In this document: piece by piece, positions 35,535 to 40,855 of the stretch
Layout: every line of letters starts with the position of its first letter
Numbering within the stretch: position 1 is the stretch's first letter
NCBI GenBank assembly: GCA_003284375.1
Contig: QBVL01000013.1
Span: 1 to 40,855 of the forward strand
DNA from: Prochlorococcus sp. AG-311-J23
GTDB taxonomy: Bacteria > Cyanobacteriota > Cyanobacteriia > PCC-6307 > Cyanobiaceae
Reading direction: 5' to 3'
DNA: 40,855 nucleotides
Program-made: the position numbers and the translations under genes
Notes under the pieces: generated by a model
Seen by the model: the letters and a program-made list of their open reading frames with translations, nothing else
Databases searched by the model: none
Told to the model about the DNA's origin: nothing

Positions 35535-36929
35535 TTACTTACCAATACAGAATTTTGAAAATATATTATCAAGTAAGCTCTCTGTTAAATCTTCCCCTGT
35601 TAATTCGCCTAAGTAATTAATAGCTTGTCTTAAATCGATCGTCCAGAAATCCCATGGTAGCTTTTCGTCAAAAACTTTATTAATATTTTCCAGAGATTCC
35701 ATCGTTGACTTTGCTAGATCAAGTTGTCTATCATTTAGAGCAATAAGCAATCCATGAGCTTGAGAAGCACCACATGTTTTTAGTAAGTACTTAATTAGAT
35801 CATCTTCACCAACTCCGGTTTTTGCGCTCATAATAACTAGATTTTCTTTTTCTAATAGATGTTTGGGAACTCTTTCTAAATATTGATTGTTCTTTAAGTC
35901 AGATTTATTGCCAACAATTAAGAATGGAATATTTATGGGTAATTGTTTTAGTATCGATTCATCCTGGCTAGTCCAACCTTTTGAATAATCAAAAATTAAT
36001 ATGATGAGATCAGCTTGAATTAAAGTTTTTTTAGTTCTTGAAATACCAATTTTTTCTATAATATTTTCAGTATCTCTTAGACCTGCTGTATCAATAAAAG
36101 TTACTGGTATTCCCTCTAATACAATCTCACTTTCCAATAGATCTCTAGTAGTTCCAGGCAGGTCAGTCACAATAGCTTTTTCTTGTTTACAAAGCCTATT
36201 AAGTAAGGAGCTTTTTCCTACATTAGGCTTTCCAGTTAGTGCAACTATTAAACCAGAACGAACCCAAGATCCTCTTTTAGCATTAACAATTAGTTCGTTA
36301 AGATCTTTTTTAATTGCGACAATTTCATTCTTTACATGTGTCTCATTTAAGGTTGGTAGATCTTCCTCAAAATCTATTCTTGCTTCAATTTCTGTTAGTT
36401 GCTCAATCAATCGTTTCCTGATTGATTGAATCGTAGTTTGAATATTTCCTTCAATTCCATTAATCGCGAGTTCTGCTGCTTTTCGACTCCTGGCTGACAC
36501 CAGCTCACTAATCGCTTCTGCTTGAGTAAGGCTAAGGCGACCATTGAGCACTGCTCGTTGACTAAATTCACCCGGTTCTGCTCTTCGAACTCTTGGAATA
36601 TTCAGGATTCTTTCAAGGATCTTCTGGACTGCAATTATTCCACCATGGCAATGAATTTCTACTACATCTTCACCTGTGAAGCTTCGCGGTCCTTTCATTA
36701 TTAAAATTAATACTTCATCGATATAGATTGTTTGATTTGCTTCGGTTACATGTCCATAAAGAATTTTGTGACTGCTCCAATCGTGCTTTCCAGGAATATG
36801 AACAATAGTTTTAGTTATCTCTATGGCTAAGGAGCCAGAGATCCTAATGACAGCGATACTTCCTTGGCCGGGAGAAACGGCGGTTGCAATTGCAGCAATA
36901 GTATCTTCAGTCGGGGAAAACGAATTCAT
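35535..36929 (-). CDS. mnmE: tRNA modification GTPase MnmE (TrmE)
   Basis: MnmE works with MnmG to modify the wobble uridine (U34) of several tRNAs. The 464-residue product has the N-terminal folate-binding domain (about 1-125, TEDTIAAIATAVSPGQGSIA at the start). The helical domain contains a Ras-like GTPase: G1 GKPNVGKSS (about 232-240), G3 DTAGLRDT (about 279-286), G4 NKSD and G5 SAKTG. The C-terminal C-x-G-K is intact (Cys461). All catalytic elements are present. mnmG is not in the window. It is divergent from the DUF2062 gene over 70 bases. Confidence 0.96.
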   Translation of the reverse strand: MNSFSPTEDTIAAIATAVSPGQGSIAVIRISGSLAIEITKTIVHIPGKHDWSSHKILYGHVTEANQTIYIDEVLILIMKGPRSFTGEDVVEIHCHGGIIAVQKILERILNIPRVRRAEPGEFSQRAVLNGRLSLTQAEAISELVSARSRKAAELAINGIEGNIQTTIQSIRKRLIEQLTEIEARIDFEEDLPTLNETHVKNEIVAIKKDLNELIVNAKRGSWVRSGLIVALTGKPNVGKSSLLNRLCKQEKAIVTDLPGTTRDLLESEIVLEGIPVTFIDTAGLRDTENIIEKIGISRTKKTLIQADLIILIFDYSKGWTSQDESILKQLPINIPFLIVGNKSDLKNNQYLERVPKHLLEKENLVIMSAKTGVGEDDLIKYLLKTCGASQAHGLLIALNDRQLDLAKSTMESLENINKVFDEKLPWDFWTIDLRQAINYLGELTGEDLTESLLDNIFSKFCIGK

Positions 36930-36999
36930 TAGTCAATAATCACGCAATCTTCACTAAGATCAAACTTAGTTTTCTTTTTTGGACCAAGATTTTTTAAAT

Positions 37000-37455
37000 A
37001 TGAAAAAAATCTTCCTAAATCTAATACAAAGAATTCGTAAATTTAGCTCTTGGCTCTGGAATCAGGAAGGTTCTCCCTCTCAGAGAGCTTTAGGATTCGG
37101 CGTAGGGATATTTAGTGGTTGTTTTCCATTCTTTGGTTTGCAAACCCTGATGGGTGTGTTTTTAGCAAAAATCTTCAAGGGTAATAGTATTTTGGCTGCT
37201 GTTGGGACCTGGATTAGTAACCCATTTACTTATGTTCCTCTTTATTATTTCAATTATAGACTAGGCTCTCTAATACTCAATAAAAATAAAAATATAGTAG
37301 ATTTTAGCCATATAACTACTAATGAATTGTGGTCTCAAGGATGGTACTTGAGTTCTCGTCTGATAATGGGCTCGATATGTATGGGCCTTTTAACTGGAAT
37401 AGTTGGAGGACTTGGTCTGTATTTCTTACTCAAAAAACTTTCTCATAAAATGTAA
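37000..37455 (+). CDS. DUF2062 membrane protein
   Basis: The 151-residue product belongs to the DUF2062 family of small membrane proteins of unknown function. The core ALGFGVGIFSGCFPFFGLQT (about 28-47), followed by LAKIFKGNSILAAVGTWISN with P and F, is diagnostic. Two or three hydrophobic spans occupy about 30-50, 58-80 and 122-146. The frame extends back to TTG 36979, but ATG 37000 gives a more usual start (MKKIFLNLIQ). It is divergent from mnmE, and its 3' end faces relA across a likely terminator. Confidence 0.82.
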   Translation: MKKIFLNLIQRIRKFSSWLWNQEGSPSQRALGFGVGIFSGCFPFFGLQTLMGVFLAKIFKGNSILAAVGTWISNPFTYVPLYYFNYRLGSLILNKNKNIVDFSHITTNELWSQGWYLSSRLIMGSICMGLLTGIVGGLGLYFLLKKLSHKM

Positions 37456-37472
37456 ATTTTATATATTAGATA

Positions 37473-37510
37473 TAACCTTTTTAAAATCTATCGGATTATT
37501 TAAAAGGTTA
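37473..37510. terminator. Inverted repeat between the DUF2062 gene and the RelA/SpoT gene
   Basis: TAACCTTTTTAAA (37473-37485) is almost the exact reverse complement of TTTAAAAGGTTA (37499-37510), with one bulged T and a 13-base loop. It lies between the stop codons of two convergent genes, so it could end transcription from both sides. It is AT-rich and has no strong separate U-tract beyond the stem itself. Confidence 0.45.
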
Positions 37511-37516
37511 ATTTAA

Positions 37517-39883
37517 TCATGTTCTGGCAATATCTAAAACATCAACCATTGAACGAATTTGATTAATAGTGATTTCTAATTGATTAACACTTTCAAGCTC
37601 AACTTTCAGGTCTATGCATGCAGGCTTTCCCTGTGAAGTCTGAACTCTTGCATCGATTACATTAATACCTCTATCAGAGAGTCTCATTAATATGTCTTTA
37701 AGTACACCTACCCTGTCAATAACTTCAATCCTTAATTGAATAGGAAACTTCTCTTCTTTGATACGTGCATTTGTATTCCACTGGACTGATAGTCTTCTGC
37801 TATTAGGTATTGATTCTATATTGACGCAATTAGTACGATGTATGGTGATACCATGATTGCCAAGCGCAACTGTTCCAAGTATTGCTTCTCCCGGTAAAGG
37901 ACTGCAACACCCCCCTAGTCGATAGTCGAGTCCCTCTAATCCAACTATGGGTGAATATTTTGTTTGAGATACTTTAGATTTATTGGAAGCTAAATTTGCT
38001 TGTGTTCCTATTTTGTTGGCTAGCTCGATATCACTTAATTCGGTCTCAGGTGCTTGGTTTAGTATTTTTATTTCTTCTCTGAATCTATTAATTACTTGAT
38101 GTAAAGTTAAAGCCCCAAAACCAAGTGCAGCTAATAAATCTTCCGTAGTCTTTAGATTACATCTTTCCGCAACTTTTGTTATCGCTTGACCTTTGAGTAA
38201 ATTGTCAATTCCCTTACGACCAAATTCTTGCTCTAATAATTCCTTCCCTCTTGATATTGTCTCTTGACGATGACTTTTTTTATACCATTGTCTTATGCGA
38301 TTCCTTGCTGTGGGTGTGGCAACATAGTTTAACCAATCCAAGCTTGGATGAGAGCTCTTGTGAGTGAGGATTTCTACAAAATCTCCATTTTCCAGAGGTG
38401 TTGATAGTACGCATAGACGGTCATTAATTCTAGCCCCGTTGCAATGATTGCCTACTTCAGAGTGAATGCGATAGGCAAAATCGATTGCCGTTGAACCATT
38501 CCTTAAGCCCAAAACATCTCCTTTTGGAGTGAAAACAAACACTTCTTCGTCAAATAAATCTTCTTTGATTGATGTAAGATAGTCATTATGATCATTAACA
38601 CCATCTTCTTGTTGCCATTCAACTAATTGACGCAACCAGTTAAATTTTTCTGAATCAGGATTGGCTGGAGATCCCCCTTCCTTATATTTCCAGTGAGCCG
38701 CAATACCAAATTCTGAAACTCTATGCATTTCTGGGGTTCTAATTTGTACTTCAATAGGCCTGTGCCTGCCAATTACAGCGGTATGTAGGGACTGATAACC
38801 ATTTGGTTTCGGAAGACCTATATAATCCTTGAAACGTCCGGGTATGGGCCTGAATGTATCATGTACAACAGCAAGTGCTCTATAGCATGTCTCGACGTTT
38901 GAGACAATAATTCTAAGTGCAGCAACATCAAAAATTTCATGAAATTCTTTTTGTTGTCTTTGCATTTTGCTCCAAATTCCATATAAATGCTTTGGTCTAC
39001 CACTTACTTCACATTGATGAAGCCCTGCGGAGTTCAAACGATCTTTTAGTAATTGAACAGTTGTTTTCAATCTCTCTTCTCTTTCGCTACGCTTACTAGC
39101 TATTTGTTGTTGAATTTCTCGGAAGGAATCGGGCTCTAAAAGTTTAAATGCTAAATCTTCTAATTCCCATTTTAAGCGTCCTATTCCTAAACGGTTGGCG
39201 AGTGGAGCATAAATTTCTCTTGTTTCTTTAGCTATTCGAGTTTGCTTCTCTTCTCCTAAGTAACTAATAGTACGCATATTGTGAAGCCTATCTGCAAGCT
39301 TAACTAGTACAACTCGAATATCGCTAGCCATAGCTAGAAACATTTTACGTAGGTTTTCTGCTTGAGCTTCTGTCCGATTGTTAAAATGGATTCCGCCTAA
39401 TTTAGTAACACCTTCGACTAAATATCTAACTTCACTTCCAAAATATCCCTCCAGTTGTTCTGGTGTTATGTCTGTATCTTCTACGACGTCATGCAAAAAA
39501 CCTGCTGCGATTACGCTAGCGCTTGCACCTATTTCCCTTAGTAAGTCAGCTACTGCAACTGGATGGGTTATGTAGGGTTCACCGCTTTTCCTGAATTGAC
39601 CTTTATGTAATTGATATGCAAGATCAAAAGCAGCCACTAACAGTGCTTCAGAATCTCTTGGGCAACTTGCTCCTATTCCTGGTGGGATATTTTTAATGCA
39701 ATTTTTTAACCATTCTGGCAAAATAATTTCATAATCATCAATATGTTTGATCTGATGAGTTCTAAGTTGCGGCTGGCCAGCAAAAAATTCATCACAGACC
39801 GTATTTGTCTGGTTTGAATTGTGTGCAGAGGTGACTTTTGGCATCAGCACCGAGGCTTGTTTTATTTTATTCAAACTCAACAT
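37517..39883 (-). CDS. RelA/SpoT family (p)ppGpp synthetase/hydrolase
   Basis: This long RSH protein makes and breaks the alarmone (p)ppGpp in response to starvation and darkness. The 788-residue product has an HD hydrolase domain (about 85-240) with HKGQFRKSGEPYITHP and an intact LHDVVEDTD. The synthetase domain (about 295-410) carries GRFKDYIGLPKPNGYQSLHT and IEVQIRTPEMH. A TGS domain follows (about 450-515, VFVFTPKGDVLGLRNGSTAI), then a cysteine-bearing linker (GGCCSPLPG) and a C-terminal ACT domain (about 708-785). Both catalytic sites look intact, so it is probably the single bifunctional enzyme. Met14 (39844) is an alternative start. Only 16 bases separate its ATG from the divergent ABC gene. 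Confidence 0.94.
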   Translation of the reverse strand: MLSLNKIKQASVLMPKVTSAHNSNQTNTVCDEFFAGQPQLRTHQIKHIDDYEIILPEWLKNCIKNIPPGIGASCPRDSEALLVAAFDLAYQLHKGQFRKSGEPYITHPVAVADLLREIGASASVIAAGFLHDVVEDTDITPEQLEGYFGSEVRYLVEGVTKLGGIHFNNRTEAQAENLRKMFLAMASDIRVVLVKLADRLHNMRTISYLGEEKQTRIAKETREIYAPLANRLGIGRLKWELEDLAFKLLEPDSFREIQQQIASKRSEREERLKTTVQLLKDRLNSAGLHQCEVSGRPKHLYGIWSKMQRQQKEFHEIFDVAALRIIVSNVETCYRALAVVHDTFRPIPGRFKDYIGLPKPNGYQSLHTAVIGRHRPIEVQIRTPEMHRVSEFGIAAHWKYKEGGSPANPDSEKFNWLRQLVEWQQEDGVNDHNDYLTSIKEDLFDEEVFVFTPKGDVLGLRNGSTAIDFAYRIHSEVGNHCNGARINDRLCVLSTPLENGDFVEILTHKSSHPSLDWLNYVATPTARNRIRQWYKKSHRQETISRGKELLEQEFGRKGIDNLLKGQAITKVAERCNLKTTEDLLAALGFGALTLHQVINRFREEIKILNQAPETELSDIELANKIGTQANLASNKSKVSQTKYSPIVGLEGLDYRLGGCCSPLPGEAILGTVALGNHGITIHRTNCVNIESIPNSRRLSVQWNTNARIKEEKFPIQLRIEVIDRVGVLKDILMRLSDRGINVIDARVQTSQGKPACIDLKVELESVNQLEITINQIRSMVDVLDIART

Positions 39884-39899
39884 TTCTTGCTACCTTTTT

Positions 39900-40855
39900 A
39901 TGAATAATTGCTCAAAAGAAGTTTTAAAGATAAATAAACTGCATGCTATTTATCCAGATAGCACTAATTACGTATTAAACGGATTAAATCTGCAGATGAA
40001 ACGTGGCGATAGGCTTGCATTAGTTGGTAAATCAGGTTGTGGAAAAAGTACTGTTGCTAAGGCTGTAATCCAGCTTCTTCCTAATGGATGTGTATGTGAT
40101 GGCGAGATTTTTTTAAATGGAAAAAATGTATTAAAATTAGAAGAAGATTCTTTGCAAACTATTCGAGGGAAAGAGGTTGGATTGATATTTCAGGATCCAA
40201 TGTCACGTTTAAATCCTTTAATGACTGTTGGTGATCATTTGGTGGATACTTTTAGAGCTCATGATAATTCTGAACCAATTTATAAATTAGTAAAAAAAGC
40301 TAAAACCTTATTAGAAAAAGTTGGAATAGATCCCTTAAGATTTAACTCTTTTCCACATGAATTTAGTGGAGGGATGCGACAACGTGTTGCAATTGCTTTG
40401 GCAATTTGTTTAAGACCTCCTTTGATAATTGCTGACGAACCTACGACTAGCTTGGATACAATAATTGCTGATCAAATTATGAGTGAATTGAGTTTAATTT
40501 GTGATGAGATTGGGGCTGCTTTGCTATTGATTACTCATGATTTAGCTATGGCATATAAATGGTGTAATAAAATCGCAATAGTTGATTATGGGCAAATAGT
40601 TGAATCTGGAAATATTAAAGAGATAATTGGTAATCCAAAAACTGATATTGCTCAAAGATTAGTTGATTCAGGGAGGACTTTAGAGGGATCAGAGAGAGAA
40701 ATAATGAATAAAAGAAGTTCATTATTGAAAGTCAATAGATTACGGTGCTGGCATAACACAGGCTTCTGGCCCTTCAATTCTTTTTGGTTGAAAGCTGTTA
40801 ATGAAGTTACCTTTTCACTGTATGAAGGTGAAACTCTAGGTATCGTAGGGCCATC
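39900..40855 (+). CDS. ABC transporter ATP-binding protein with duplicated ATPase domain (partial)
   Basis: The open frame from ATG 39900 runs off the window end (318 codons seen). The first ATPase domain is complete: Walker A GKSGCGKST (43-51), Q-loop IFQDPMSRLNPLMT (about 97-110), signature FSGGMRQRVAIALA (about 156-169), Walker B IIADEPTTSLD (about 176-186) and the His of ITHD (about 210). From about residue 265 a second domain begins and reaches GIVGP, the start of another Walker A. Such fused pairs (DppD-DppF or YejF type) power dipeptide, oligopeptide or nickel importers. The substrate is unknown, and no permease or binding protein is in view. The peptide/nickel subfamily is indicated by the QDPMSRLNP motif. 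Confidence 0.88.
   Translation, partial: MNNCSKEVLKINKLHAIYPDSTNYVLNGLNLQMKRGDRLALVGKSGCGKSTVAKAVIQLLPNGCVCDGEIFLNGKNVLKLEEDSLQTIRGKEVGLIFQDPMSRLNPLMTVGDHLVDTFRAHDNSEPIYKLVKKAKTLLEKVGIDPLRFNSFPHEFSGGMRQRVAIALAICLRPPLIIADEPTTSLDTIIADQIMSELSLICDEIGAALLLITHDLAMAYKWCNKIAIVDYGQIVESGNIKEIIGNPKTDIAQRLVDSGRTLEGSEREIMNKRSSLLKVNRLRCWHNTGFWPFNSFWLKAVNEVTFSLYEGETLGIVGP

Noticed and set aside
1-40855. tRNA, rRNA, CRISPR array, insertion sequence, integrase or prophage genes.
   Set aside because: None was seen on reading both strands. Gaps are too short for most, and no repeat arrays or transposase-like proteins occur. A tRNA or covariance-model scan would be decisive.

Overview
The window reads as chromosomal DNA of a marine picocyanobacterium, most likely Prochlorococcus. 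It is AT-rich with very short intergenic gaps. It carries subunits of the cyanobacterial NDH-1 complex (ndhD, ndhA-I-G-E, ndhH), a chlorophyll gene (chlM), the phylloquinone (menaquinone-type) pathway and a cyanobacterial response regulator resembling Rre1/Ycf29. The genus and any ecotype (perhaps a low-light lineage) are inferred from gene content and protein similarity recalled from memory, not from a search. I see no insertion sequence, integrase, prophage, CRISPR array, rRNA or tRNA. This is a dense housekeeping region, not an obvious genomic island.

Layout. 0-4.8 kb: ndhD, scpA and a nucleotidyltransferase for sugar activation on +, converging on metF. 4.8-5.3 kb: a stand-alone LuxR-type regulator resembling PedR, facing a cysteine-rich 63-residue protein. 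5.3-10.9 kb, all on -: gltA, ndhA, ndhI, ndhG, ndhE, nadK and a CYTH protein, linking citrate entry, quinone reduction and NADP supply. 11-19.9 kb: mixed singletons (DUF3352 protein, rhodanese, trpB, SUI1, cysC, purE, nagA, chlM, response regulator, cysteine desulfurase). 19.9-27.1 kb: rsmH, ndhH and then a phylloquinone cluster: menI (+), menA-menC-menE (-) and menF (+, divergent from menA). 27.1-31.3 kb: gshB-grxC on -, divergent from a tight + cluster of prfB, a DUF3285 protein, ybeY, dgkA and trpG. 31.4-35.2 kb: nadC, argS and hisC on -. 35.2-40.9 kb: a roughly 300-base gap with a possible micro-ORF, then mnmE (-), a DUF2062 protein (+), a long RelA/SpoT protein (-), and a duplicated-ATPase ABC transporter gene cut off by the window end.

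Most notable observations. (1) prfB needs a +1 programmed frameshift at CTT-TGA-C. The frameshift codon (25), the SPF motif (205-207) and the GGQ motif (250-252) all fall at the E. coli RF2 numbers if translation starts at TTG 28357, and a perfect 6-bp hairpin sits just upstream of the slip site. (2) MenC appears to carry Arg where the second catalytic Lys of o-succinylbenzoate synthases is expected, and MenE has a degenerate P-loop. (3) A PedR-like redox-regulator candidate lies beside a conserved-looking cysteine-rich small protein. (4) A possible 22-31 residue single-span membrane peptide lies in the only sizeable gap. (5) About a quarter of the genes begin at TTG or GTG. I found no convincing evidence for a wholly new multi-gene system.
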